A stretch of 64,000 nucleotides of DNA from Physcomitrium patens (Eukaryota; Streptophyta; Bryopsida; Funariales; Funariaceae), in assembly GCF_000002425.4 (NCBI RefSeq), contig NC_037259.1, positions 3,335,902 through 3,399,901 on the forward strand, given 5' to 3'. Position 1 is the stretch's first letter. Each line of letters starts with the position of its first letter. Both the position numbers and the translations under genes were made by a program. This document shows, piece after piece, positions 46,986-60,477 of the stretch. The notes beneath the pieces were generated by a model. It did no database searches, had not been told where the DNA came from, and saw nothing but the letters and a program-made list of their open reading frames with translations.

Positions 46986-47085
46986 NNNNNNNNNNNNNNN
47001 NNNNNNNNNNNNNNNNNNNNNNNNNNNNNNNNNNNNNNNNNNNNNNNNNNNNNNNNNNNNNNNNNNNNNNNNNNNNNNNNNNNNN
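46986..47085. other. Assembly gap (100 N)
   Basis: Exactly 100 N, the conventional placeholder for a gap of unknown size. Confidence 0.98.
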
Positions 47086-48468
47086 TGATTGATTTTAGTA
47101 TTCAAAATAATAAAATCTAAGAAATAATGTGTTCATTGAAAAAATAAATAAACCTAATTTAAGAAAACTAAATTAAATTACTTATTAATTGAAACAAGTC
47201 ATACCAGATTGATACATCTCTAAAACTTAGTTATAATATAGTCAAAATTTTCAAAGAGGGAAGCTTTTAAGCCTCTAATAGATGTGACTATATTTTATAA
47301 TAATAAGTAATAAAAAAAGACTTTTGACATAGTACAATTGTTGATGAGTTTCTATCATATTTGTACTTTTATAATCTATTAGATTTTATGGTAGTTATTA
47401 AAGTTCAAAGTTTGATATATTATATGAATTTTAAATTTATAAACTTTATAATATTTTTACTAAATATAAATTAGATTAATTCAGTTCTTAAAAGATAAAA
47501 TCTTTGATATATTTAAAAAATTATGAAAATAAAAAAAATTAAAAACATGACAATATCATTTTTAACAAAATTAATTAGTTAAATAAATTAAATAAATAGT
47601 ATATATAGAATTAAAAAATTCAGTTGTTTTATAAAAAAGATTGAGCTTCAATATTTTATATATTAGACATTTTGTGCCAAAAACATTTATAAGTTTTATC
47701 AATATATGTTTTTACACATATATAAATAATTTAAAATGGATATATTAAAACATTAGAAAATCAAAAGGTATATTTTTAAGTATAAAAAAATCTAAAAATC
47801 TTGAAGAAAGCTTAGACCAAAGCAAAAGGATTGACAAAACAGAGAACAGTCTCACCACTAAATGAAACAACTCATAAAAAGATTATGTAGAAGTTATTCA
47901 AAATCTACATGACTTGCAAGATTAGTACTTGAGTTGTAAAATTCTTTTGTATTAGATTCTTAGACGTAAAAAACTTCTAATCTAAGTTAATATGTCCATA
48001 CAATAAGCCTAAATATAATTACATATTTAATTTGTATCTAAGAAGTTTTTAAAAAAAATTATAAAAAAGATATTATTTATTATTTATTTTTGTTCATTTT
48101 ATCTATTAGTATATAATATATATTTTTTATAACAGACATAACTAAAATAATAGACATAGATATTAGAATTTTTTTATTAGCTTAAATAGTAATTGTATTC
48201 GAAATATTTTTGAAATCTTCTAAAAATCATGTAAGTTTTGTAAATAGGTACATATGGCAATTTCGTATAAAAATATTCATTAATAAATAAATTAATTAAA
48301 TAATTAAATAATTTTATAAATTTGAAGACCAAATGATATACTTAGAATAAAAGATAAATGTCTATACATAAAAACATCAATTTAAAGATAAAATGCCATT
48401 TTAAAGATAAATAATCTGTAATATTTGAAATAATATAATGTTATTTAAAGAAAAAAATATGTGTTTAA

Positions 48469-48511
<43 letters not shown>

Positions 48512-48977
48512 AATAAAAATATTTATATTTAATAAATAATATTAATATATCTAAGACTTAAAATAAGGAAATAATTACAATGAACATATATTTATTTCGA
48601 GTATACAGCATTTATTTATTTTTGTTTTGTGTTAGCATCTCAATCTTATAAATACTTCTGAAAATTATTTTATTGAAATAAATGCCTAATAATTATTTGA
48701 ATAGATTTAATTAAATAATTTTAAATAACCTAGAGGTTTTGAGTTTCTAAAAGCAATCAAATATTTCTTAAATATTTCTATTATAATTTTTAAAATATTT
48801 AATATTCATGTAAAAAATATTATAATATTAAAAAAATGTTTTTTTTATTTAATTATTTAAAAAATATATACTATTTCTAAAAACCATATTTTATTTTTTA
48901 TATAAATTTTAATCTATTAACTAGTTTAACTAAAAAAAAACTATAAACTCAAGCTTATAAATAAAAGCTTATATGCA

Positions 48978-49014
<37 letters not shown>

Positions 49015-49384
49015 GAAAGTTCTAATTATTAGGTTAACATTTTGAATAATTATTACATATTATCACATTCAATTTTAAATAAATATCAAAATTTGTTGTT
49101 CTAAATTACTTCTTTGTGATGAAAAATAGTCACAAAAGTACATGCATGCATAACAAACATATACATAATACAAGCTATTTTATTAAGATCTTAATCAACA
49201 TACTTGTGTAATAGGTCTACAAACTAGTGGTTTTACGAAGTGAAATATTAGAGCAACTAAAATTCTCAAACATTGTCTAGAAAATACTCCAAGTGTAGAC
49301 TAAGTTATTAGAGGTGCTACTCCTTTACCCTTGGAATTCCAAAGAGAGCATTGATTACAAGATGGAGAAACTTACCATACAACA

Positions 49385-49421
<37 letters not shown>

Positions 49422-49609
49422 ATGAAAGGCATGTCCACAATATCATCTTTAATAATTTAAGATTTTTATCAATACCTTTAAATATAACTTCTATCTGATA
49501 TTTATATATAATTTTAAATTTTTATCTAAAAAATAAATAATGCACAAAAATCACAAACTATATATAATTTTTTTCTTTAATTTTTTTTTACTTGCACAAG
49601 AAGAAAATG

Positions 49610-49645
<36 letters not shown>

Positions 49646-51048
49646 CCAAATAATCAAAGTTAATGAATAGAAATTTTATTAATGGCATCCAAAAAATATA
49701 TTGGAATTTATAGATTTTTACACTTTTTTAAAAATAAGCAGATGAGATTATATTAAAGCTTTAATTAGACCCCAAAAATATTAAAATTTAAAATTTTACA
49801 TAAATTCTAAAAAAATTGAAAAATAAATGTAGACTATAGAATTTTATCTATAATACTTATGACCAAATCCTTACAATATAGAAAATCAGAAACTTTGTTC
49901 TACATTATGTAACCTAGGGCACAAATTGTCATACTTGTTCTATATTAGACTTAATATGGAACAGAAATAAATATAAATAAAACATTTGAATAAAACTATA
50001 CAAGGAAAACAAATTTATCTTCAAATCTTGATAACTACTTTCTTCTGTCTCAAATTTTCATCTTATAACTATTATTAGGACCTTTTAATTTAAGAAATTT
50101 TCTAAATGTAGGAATTTTTTCATAAAATAATAAAAATATTTATCATATATTAAGACAAAAGTTGTGAGACAACATCATTAAATGCAGTGTAATAGATTTG
50201 CCATTAGAGGGGGTGTTGCATAAAATATACAATACCATTTGCTTTACTAGGAGAAAAAATAATCTTTACTTTGTTCTATTTTGACTTAACCCTCATACCT
50301 ACTAATGTTTTACATGTCCTTTTTTAGTATAAGTTTCTTTTCCTGTATTACTTAATGTAAGACAAGTAGAACAATGTCCTACATTAGAAGGGCTTGACTA
50401 TGAGTTTAAAAAAACCTTTTCTTATTTATTTGATATAGGACACAATTTGTAATGATTGCATGACAAACACCCTACATTAAAAAAATTAATCTTCATTAGA
50501 AGGGCCTGCTAATATCACATAATTTATTGGTTCCTTTTTATTTTAATCCACAAAGTGTAATAGAAGAAGTTGGTATCTTCTATGCAGTGCATGTAAACAG
50601 CATGTGCTTTTTTTGAAAGAAAACAAAAATCAAAAACAAAAACAAAAAAATAATAATTTCATGATACAAACATTTTTATTTTTTATTTTTTTATGTTTGA
50701 ACAACCTTCCATAATGCTCTATGCATATATTTGGTAGAAAACATGCCCTCAACCATTAAATTTAAAATCATTGATACCATCTTCACCTACCATGGAATTC
50801 TGTCATTTAAAATATACATGGCCAAGTACAGCATTAATCTTAGCACACAACATAGCATTGAATTGAATTTGAAAAAAACCACATGCTTTCTTCTCAACTT
50901 TTTTACCACCAGTCTTTTTATGTAATGAAATGCTGACTTCGAGATTCAATTTGAATATACATCATATGAATGTCAGTTTTTACTGCATTATATTTTTATT
51001 CCTTATAAGTTTAACTGCAAAATCTTCTTCTTTATCCCTCTGAAAACT

Positions 51049-51080
<32 letters not shown>

Positions 51081-51547
51081 GTTTTAAAAATAAAAAAACT
51101 AACTGTAGTTGTTACTTTCTTTAAGCTCCTTAACATGCCTGCAACATTTAACATCAATGAATCCCCCCAAATCCAAAAAAAACACACAAATAATAGTAAT
51201 ACTACGAATATTAATAGTAATCTCAGTATATGCAAATTTTACAAACACACAAACTCAGTTTCAAAATTTACAACACACTTGATGTGGAACCTTATTTACA
51301 AAAAACAGTTGATATGTTCAGTACATGAAATACTTTACCTTATTTAAAGAATACCAACAGTAGAGTTTGTTGAAGACATAACTCATCAGTTGTCAAAGCA
51401 TCATAATATGATTTTAATGTAAAATATAATACAAGCTTTTCAAAAAAATGGATATGCAATACCAAAGATTAGTGTCATGTTGGAATCATGATGAATGTGG
51501 TTGGTTTTCATTACTTTTGAATCCAAAGTGGAGAAATGAATCTAGAT

Positions 51548-51578
<31 letters not shown>

Positions 51579-51626
51579 CTCATGATGGGTGGATAAATTT
51601 AGTAAAATCCTGGGTCTATTTAAAAT
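47086..51626. other. AT-rich intergenic DNA
   Basis: TA microsatellites (48475-48508, 48984-49010, 49388-49419, 49615-49640, 51056-51080) and a poly-T run (51550-51578). No recognisable gene. Confidence 0.5.
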
Positions 51627-52559
51627 TCATCTATTTTTATTACTGTAACAAACTAACAATATGTAACTTTTTAAAATAGTAATTATTTTGTGATTCAATT
51701 GCAAAACACCCATGTGGATAATGTGCAAAGGACATGATTTGAAAAACATACTACATAAGGAGTAAAAAGGCAAACACTCTATGCATTTACTTTCTATATG
51801 GGAAGGTAGAATTAAACAACTATTAGAAAGACTCAATTTCAAACCAACATACACATAACAATTTGAAAGAAGAGAGATCAAAACAAAATCTACGTTCACA
51901 TGACACACAGCATTGAATGGACAAAAGCGCAGCATAAACCATCCAAAAATAAAGAACAAGACCCAAGAAGATGCACATTGAAGACACAAAAACAACAAAA
52001 GCATAATGGAGGGAACCAAATGAGGCCAATCAAGAGTACATGAAAAAAAATGATTGATACCATGGAAGTCCAGAGAACTAGTGGAAAGTGATGTGGAACA
52101 ATGTATTTCCCTCATTAAGCCCAATCCCATGTGCCTCTCAAATATATATACACAACATCTATAAGTGGGTAGTTGTGGGACTGGTGAGGCCATGCTGGCA
52201 GCCCTATAATGGCCTCTCACACACCCCGAGGTCTCGTTCTCACTGCCAGAAAAAACGAGATGGCAAGCCCTAGCCCGTCGAGGCTGGTAACTTCGGATGC
52301 AAATCGCGTCGTTGGGAAAAGGGTGGAAAGGATTGGAGGGAAGCGACCGCGGGAGGGCAGGTGACGTGGCACACCCGTCGCGCCAAGAGGAGCCGCGCTG
52401 CGTCCGGGTGCGGGGTAGGAGCAGCACAGGCGGCGTAAAGCGGTGATGGCGCGACGGGTAACTAACACAGGGCAACCAACGTGCAGCGCTACAATACACT
52501 CCGCGTTGTGCGTAAGCAAATGGGCTTCAACGTCGGGGCATATCCCTGGAGGAGTCATT
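51627..52559 (-). other. GC island edge with a long unassigned minus-strand open frame
   Basis: A minus-strand frame is open for 290 codons from 52499 to 51627. Its first third comes from GC-rich sequence (52200-52500) and the rest from AT-rich sequence. The translation has no domain I know, and its composition simply follows the DNA. It may be a chance frame, or the first exon of a transcript diverging from the CER1-like promoter region. Not annotated as protein coding. Confidence 0.4.
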
Positions 52560-53514
52560 ACTCCCCTATCGCCTACTGCAAAGAGTGATCTTCATCGCCT
52601 TCCCACCCACTTCATCAATTGCTGTCTGTTTGCCTGCCTGCCTACCTGCCGTGCCAAGCCAAGCGAAACCCACCTCCACTTTTTCTCATCGTGTCTCAGT
52701 TGCCACAACCACCCTCTGATCATGTACGCTGCAATCCCCCCCCCCTCCCCCCCTCTCTTTCGATGTTGAAAATTCATAGTGAATGAGGTTAATAATTCTC
52801 CTGATGGGCGTGCGACGGTGAAATGATCCGTGTGGTGGTGTTGTCGGGTGTCGAGAGATTATTGGGTGCGCCGAGGGTTGTCAGCATTGCCAACGCGCAG
52901 CGTCACACACATCATGAGCTGCATGTTGTGTGTGGGGCAAGATGTACGTGGCTTGAAGCCTGGGTCGGTGGTGGAGAGAGAGGGAGAAAATGTAATTTAT
53001 AGTGAAGGTAAGTTATCAGATTCTTATTCTGTGTGTTCGGCTTCTCAGTTTCCTTGGCATTGTGGTGGTGTTGTTGGCTTGAAGCGGCTCTTAGCCGTCT
53101 TCAGCTGGCGCTGATACCTGCAGTGAGTCATGCAGCGCGGAGTGTCTCAAGGGTGGTTGTGCTTGCGTGGGGTGTGGTAAAGTGCGGGAATCATATCAGG
53201 TCGTTTGGGAATTTTCGTATAGTTTTTTTCTGAAAGGTGGTTGTTGTCGTATGCGGGTGGGTTTCGGAGAGGAAGGCGCATTAAAGGGGCGTGTGGTTTT
53301 TGTTCTCTCGAAATGTTTTAAGCAGCAAGTTTCTCTTTGTTGATGAGTTTCCAACCTCGGAGTGGGGGACTTCAAGGAGAAGGTCGTTACTGTATGTTGT
53401 GCACAGTTTGTATGGATGTCTAAGTGGGTTTGAAAGAATGAGGAGCTGCCTCTTCTGACGAGTCCACAACTGTACCGTCACTGGCACGTCCCCATTACCA
53501 TCGCCGAATCAACC
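52560..53514 (+). promoter_or_regulatory. Upstream region and probable leader of CER1-like gene
   Basis: Moderate-to-high GC, with C-rich runs at 52736-52757 (ten C, one T, then more C-rich sequence) and repeated GTGTGGTGGTG stretches. The start codon is at 53515. No long frame matches a known protein. The leader may be spliced, but no donor/acceptor pair can be chosen with confidence. Confidence 0.45.
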
Positions 53515-56500
53515 ATGGTGGCGAAGGAGGCCTTCCTGGCCGAATGGCCATGGGAGAGGCTTGGTCACTTCAAGGTTAGCAAAACTAGTTCTTCACCCAA
53601 AGTTTAATTCGGCGATTCAGGGGTTATTTTTGGTTCCAGTTCTTTCAGTAGTCAAGAGCTTCTGAAAGGTTGCTTCCCTGATATGAGGTTAATGCACATT
53701 GCCCTCAATGTAGCGGAGTAGAGACCACTGTTATAGTGCAACTGATGACTGTTCGTGGGTATGGTGACCCTCATGCTCTGCTGCAGTACTTGGTGTACGC
53801 GCCTTTCGTGGGGCGGCTCTTGCAGACGATCATTTACGGAACTGGTCTGGAACCTGACAACTGGGCCATGCACATGTTCTTCTTGATGGTTGCTCGCTAC
53901 TTCCACCAGCAGCTCTGGGTTAGTGCTTCTCGCGTTCCCTGGTTAACGGAAAAGTTTGTGGTCGACGAACGTCAATCTGGATACGAGCAAGTCGATCGCG
54001 AGTATCACTCGTAAGCTCTTATATCAACCATCTAGCAGTATATTCGTCCCTAATCGTCAACGTTAAGCTTTATGATTCATCTTCCCGCTGCATACATACC
54101 TCAGTTCTTCCAGAAACGTTAATGCCCCTAGTAACCATCACTTATCCGTGGTTTTCATTTCAGAGACAATCACCTCATGCTTCAGTTAATCTTCATCTCA
54201 GTGGCACATAGCTGGTTTCCAGGCTTTAGCAATGTGGTTGCTTGGAATACTCAGGGCTTCTTGTACGTGTTGCTTTTCCATGTCGGTGTGGTGGAGGTTC
54301 TTTACTACTGGATACACCGAGCATTCCACACGGAAGTTTTATTTCGAAACTACCATTTCTATCATCATATGTCCGTCGTTCCAGAGCCGCCAACAGGTAT
54401 GAAGACTCTACGTTTTATTGACCTCACTCTATTAATTTTGGTATTTGTGATTAACTTCGCAATAAGGAACAAGAGTGAACAGTTAGTAAATGTGCGTCGG
54501 TGTTGGCAGGGTCAATAACGACGATGCTAGAGCAAATCCTGCAGTCTCTGTTAGTATGTGTGCCCTTGCTGGGCGCTGCAGCGCTTGGGGGCGGTTCCAT
54601 GGCCATGATTTACATCTACCTCATTGCGTTCGACTTCTTCAAGTGCTGGGGCCACTCCAATTTTGAATTTGTGCCTGAATGGTTTAGAGGGTTTCCTGGT
54701 GTCAAGTATCTGCTCTACACACCGTCGTGGGTTAATCAACCTTGCTTCTCTAATTTATTCTCTCCCCCATGTATAGTTCTTTCATGGACTGTTTGAGGTG
54801 CTAGTTATCCGACTAGGGTTTTGGTCTAGCTTCTTCACAGTTTCTCCATGTACAAGCCTAAACTTATATACAGTCACTTTCCTGCTTTTAGTTGACATCA
54901 CGAACTGTCGTGGGGAGCAGGTACCACTCGCTGCATCATTTGGAACAAAATTCCAACTTCTGTCTCTTCATGCCGCTATTTGATTACCTAGGTGGCACTG
55001 TGGATCCCAAGACTGAGTCTCTGTATGCGGAGCTAAGAAAAGGTACTTAAGTTTCCAACCCGTCTGCAGTGTTAGGCTGATAGCATTCTTCTGTTAACAT
55101 ATTAAGGCGACTTGCAGGTGAGGATGTGCAAAAAGTGACCTAACCACATCAATTTGGCACATTTAACCTTCCAAAAATTTATATCGAGAAGTTAGAATTT
55201 CGTGCATGCACGATAAGTGCGACTAATTGAAAAATTTTACTTGCCATGCTGGATAGGGAGACTCCTGAAGGTACCAGATTTTGTGTTCCTTGCGCACTGC
55301 ATCGATGTGCTGTCCTCGCTCCAAGTTTCATTTTGTTGTCGCACGATGGCGGCGCACCCCTACAAGTGCCACTGGTTTATCTGGTGGACATGGCCCATCA
55401 CCGTATTTTTCTTGATGATTTTCTGGTATTGGGGCCAAACCTTCACTGCCATGACCATTTATGTCAACAAGCTCAAGTGCACGTCATGGGTGATCCCCAA
55501 ACATGGCTTCCAGGTAGTTAAAACCTTGTGCCAGCATATGTTGATTCTCATTTAAATGGTCATCTTCTTTCACATGTTTAAGCTAAATCAGACCCGGTTT
55601 ATGATTGGTTCTGTGTACCTTGATAATGCAGTTCTTTTTGCCATTTGGACTGGACAGCATCAACAAACACATCGAGAAGGCCATTCTTGAGGCAGACAAA
55701 CAAGGAGTGAAGGTTATCAGCCTCGCAGCACTCAACAAGGTCAACAAATTTCCATCTCCTTCCAGCTTCACTAATCCGCCAGGCTAGGTTTTTTGAGGGT
55801 TGCGAACGTGACGTTCGACTAGCTGTCCCTGCGTCTCTCTGCAAATAAATCTCATTAGTTGGGATCTAAGAATGATTGATTAACGTTTTTAGCACTTTTG
55901 GGCTTCTTCGTGAGCCTCTGCAGAATGAGGCGCTCAACGGTGGAGGCTTGCTATTCGTAAAGAAGCACCCAAACTTAAAGGTGCGAGTGGTGCATGGGAA
56001 CACCCTTACAGCTGCCGTGATCATCAAGACGTTGCCTCCAGATGTGAAGGAAGTGTTCATGACTGGGGCTACTTCCAAGCTCGGTCGTGCCATTGCTCTC
56101 TACCTTTGTGCTCGCGGCATTCGCGTTCTGGTAATCCATCCAACTATTCATGTCAAATCTTCAACAAGAATCTGAAAGATTTTAACAAGAGCTTGGTTTC
56201 TGGATCAATTGTTTGAAGCTGTTCAGGTCCTAGAATACCTTATGCCACTGGTTTAATCTCATGTTTGCTAAAGAAATTTCTTGCTCATGGATAATTAGAA
56301 TTAAAGTTCTCCGATCTCGATGCAGATGTTGACCACCTCAACGGAACGGTTTGATGCTATTCAAAGAGAGGCTCCCGCTGATTGCAGAAATAATCTCATT
56401 CATGTAACCAAATATCAGGCTGGAAAGAACTGCAAGGTAAAAGATTCAAGAACCAAGCTCGTCGAAAACTACTATTTCTGCTTACTCTAATTCAAAGTAG

Positions 56501-57308
56501 CAGATGCTAGAAACTGATCGTTGTGCGTACTTGTGAGGAGTTTAACGAAATCTCTTCGGGTTTAATTCTTCATATAATTTTCTCAGACATGGATTGTTGG
56601 GAAGTGGACGTTCGCCAAGGACCAACAGTGGGCTCCTCCGGGAACGTTCTTTCATCAGTTTGTGGTGCCGGTCATTTCGGAAGTGCGCAAAGATTGCACC
56701 TATGGTCAGCTTGCAGGAATGGTTTTGCCAAAGGAAGGAGTTAAAGGACTCCGCACTTGTGAGGTACCAATCGCTCTACACCCAACTTTTAGGACGTCTG
56801 AATACCTTTATCTCAAAGAAGAGTCCCACAATTAACGCCCAAGTGAGCTTCTTATGTGAACTGATATAATGCATGAATCGAAGTGGCGGCAAAATTAACT
56901 ATTCCTAAACTTTTCACCCGAATCCTCTGAATCAAAGAGGTGAACCAATGGGTCCAAGTATCTACTTCCAAGAGTATTAACTACTTTTGACAGAGTACGC
57001 GTCAGTATCTGCGTTCTTGCAGTCTAGGATTCCAGAGATGCAGTCTGAAATAACTCCCACTGTAGTGTATACAGTTGGCAAATACCAAGATTGATATCTA
57101 CTGCATATTTGTTACCTTTAACTGATTCCGCTGTTGATCACTGCAGTTCACAATGGAACGAGGAGCAGTGCACGCTTGCCATGCCGGTGGCATGATCCAC
57201 ACACTGGAGGGCTGGACTCATCACGAAGTGGGTTCCATAGACGTAAGCCGCATCGACGTTGTGTGGGAGGCAGCCATGCGTCATGGATTCGCTCCTATTG
57301 GATCGTAG
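53515..57308 (+). CDS. CER1-like (ECERIFERUM1/WAX2 family) alkane-forming enzyme, 12 exons
   Basis: Family members act in the ER on very-long-chain acyl derivatives to make alkanes for cuticular wax. Exons: 53515-53574, 53787-54010, 54164-54396, 54510-54726, 54921-55042, 55118-55134, 55271-55513, 55632-55739, 55915-56130, 56326-56436, 56587-56763, 57147-57308; total 629 aa (CER1 about 625). It starts [20 protein letters not shown]. The three di-iron histidine boxes of the fatty acid hydroxylase superfamily are intact: HRAFH (146-150), HFYHH (159-163), HSLHH (247-251). Hydrophobic segments surround them. The WAX2 C-terminal domain follows, with [30 protein letters not shown] and [19 protein letters not shown]. 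Exon 6 is only 17 nt. The acceptor of exon 9 is uncertain: the better-looking TTTTTAG at about 55891 would put the reading out of frame, so GTGAG at 55914 is used. No stops interrupt the model. CER1 versus CER3 substrate role cannot be settled; the complete histidine boxes favour CER1. Confidence 0.92.
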
Positions 57309-60300
57309 TCAGATCTGCATCAGAAGTCAGGATTTCGATAAAGCTGAGACATACTCTTTTCATTAATGATGCACTTGGACCGTATGTCAAATGAACAACT
57401 TTTTTTGTATTTTCTGACAACAATGTCAGGTTTACATACTGTTTTTCAATTGACATATATGTCGAAGTTGTGAAAAATAAACGAAGGCATTGGAAAAAGT
57501 TTCTTTGTCGCTTAGTTTTCTTTTTATTTAACTACATTTGAATATTAAAGCAGTTACAATAAGCTTAACCCGGTCGGGTTGTGTACACATCCGCTTATTC
57601 TCTTAACTCATTTTCAGTAAAAAAAAACACACTCTTCGTGAATGTCAAAAGCTCTTTTAATGCCTCTTAGTTGTTTATTTTCAGAATACTGGATCTAATT
57701 CGCATTAATCCACCTTCGTAATGATATGAAATTTTAGTTAGTGTATGAGTTTAAAATGATAATTCAATGTTAACTAAATGTTTGGTCGTTTGAATTTTCT
57801 GTTCAAGGAATGATTGTAAAGTGAATACTTTCAGAACTTAATTTCTTTTGTTCTGTTTATTTTTCTTGCAGCCTCATTGAAATGTGAAAAAAGTCATACT
57901 TTTTGCATAAATTGATGGTTATTACTTTTTAAAAATGAAGTGATTTTGATCTAAATACATAGTTTAAAAAATAAGTATATTTGATACATTAATAAAATTA
58001 TGCTATCAAAAAATGGATAATAATAACCACATCAAAATCAATTATTGTAGTATAAATAATCATTCCAAAATCTAAACCTTATAACATTAAGTAAATTAAA
58101 TTAAATATTAATACAATTAATATGTACTTGATACGATATTCAAAATAAAATTATAAATAATATATTAATAGCAAGATTTTTAAAATTTAAAATAATAAAA
58201 AATAGTTATCATAAAAATAAAATTTTTATCATAGAAATTATATTAAGAGGTTATATTTTTTAAATGAGATAAAAAGTTTAAAGTATATAAGTTCATCTTT
58301 AAGAAAATATTTATTTTATTAAAAAGCCATGACTTTTTAGATATAAGCATGTCTATATAAATATCTATAAATACATTTGGAAGTGTTACTATTAAATTAC
58401 TACCAACAACAAAGTGTTTACCAATAATATGAAATAATTGTATTTGATTTGCAATACTTGTTAATTCTATTAAAACCACCTATTCAAAAAATATATTTTT
58501 TAAAACAAATATTTTTTTATTGTGATTGACCTCCTTATCACTTTAACTAGTAGTAAATATCAATAGATTAAGTAGGTAATATCTTCTTGTAAAATATTGT
58601 GGCTTAAATTTGAACCTATAAGAATATGTAGATATACTATGTAGCTCTAAAAACTTTAATTTTTATTTATTTCTTTTTATTTCTTTTTTTTTTTAAATCT
58701 AAAAAGCTACTATAGAAGTATTTCATACTTTAAACACATGATTTAAAAAATTTATAGTTTATAAAAATCTTTTGCATGATTCTTTTATTAGTTAGTATAT
58801 TAAGAGGTAAGATTACAATAATCTATCTTCTTAATATCTCTTTTGTACTTTGATTTAGATCAAAGTCTTTTTGATCTCTTTGTATTTAATATCAACAATT
58901 ATAAAAATACAAAAAGATAAAATAATTTTATATTATTAATTATATATATGTTAGTATTTTTTACAAGTTTGTATAAGTTTATGAATGTAATCTGTTAATA
59001 AAGTTGAAGTTTGGAATATCACGGTTTTGATGTATTTTGATTATATAAATATAAACCTTTTAAATGATTTAAAAAAGAAGCTAACATGTTGCACATTACC
59101 TTTTTAAATTGAAATTAATTTTTTAGCTTTATATTTTTTAATTTATTCTTGTATTTGAATTGCTTAAAATTTTAAAATATTATATTGAATTCTAATAAAT
59201 TAATGATAGTTATAGCCAAAAATAGTAACATAAAAAATATAATTAAAATTTTTTAAAAAATTCTAAAAAATTAATTTAGTTTATTACTACAAAAAAAATA
59301 AAAAATAATTAGTCATAAAATTGATGTTGGAAATTCTATAAGAACTATAATACCTTAAGTAATTATTTGTAATATTAATCATTAAAAAAATATAATAATA
59401 TTCATCAAAAAATTAAGAGTTATTTCTCTTATGAAATTTAATAAATTTTTGAGTAATTTAAAATATTTATCAACCAAGCTAAACTATTCATTGAGTTGCA
59501 ACTATAAATTTATTTATTTTTAAGATCTTAGTTAATATATTTTTAATATGATCATATAATAATAAATTTATTTGAGCTTAGAAATAATTATTTTTATTAT
59601 TAAAAAAATAATTAATAAGAAAAATTTTAAGATGAATTATTTTTAAAATTATTTTATATACAAAAAACACTTTAATTTAAAAAAAAATCACATTCAATAT
59701 ATTTTAAACATTTAAAAAATTATAATCAATACCAATCAAAATATTATTATATTGCATTATCCAATTTTTTTATGGCTAACAATATGACATGAAAAAAGTT
59801 ATATATTTTATATCTAAACTTTTAATGAAAATCCATAAAATTAATATTTTTTGTCAAATGAAAAAAATTGGTCTTTTAATTTTCTTTAGGAGCCATAGTT
59901 ATAAGTATTAAAAAAATGGTCTTTTAATTTTCATTTAAAAAAATGGTCTTTTAATTTTCATTTAAAAAAATGTATTTTAATTTTTTCTTTTCAGATAAAA
60001 CATAGATAATATAATAATTATTTTTTTGAATAATATTTTTCAAAATAATTTTTTAAAAAAGACTAAGGTTATCATTTGAATCTTATATTTATTATAAAAA
60101 GATATAAAATTACTGCATATTAAAAAAATATTAATATGTTTGTAAGTCTTAAATTTTAATATTATGAAAAATAATAATATTTAAATAAAATTTATTCAAT
60201 TTTTATTATTAAAAATTAATTCTTTTAAAAAATAATAATATATATTTTTAAATTATTTTAATCCATATTTATTTTAATTATTTTTTTTTACACAAAAGAA

Positions 60301-60431
60301 ATATATCCAATACATTAACTAGACTATTTTTAACAAAGGAGCTTCTAAGGACCTAAAAAGAATTTTAAGATCAAACTTTTTTATAATTGCATTAAAAATA
60401 ATTAAATTACTTTAGAAAATCATAAGATTCC

Positions 60432-60477
<46 letters not shown>

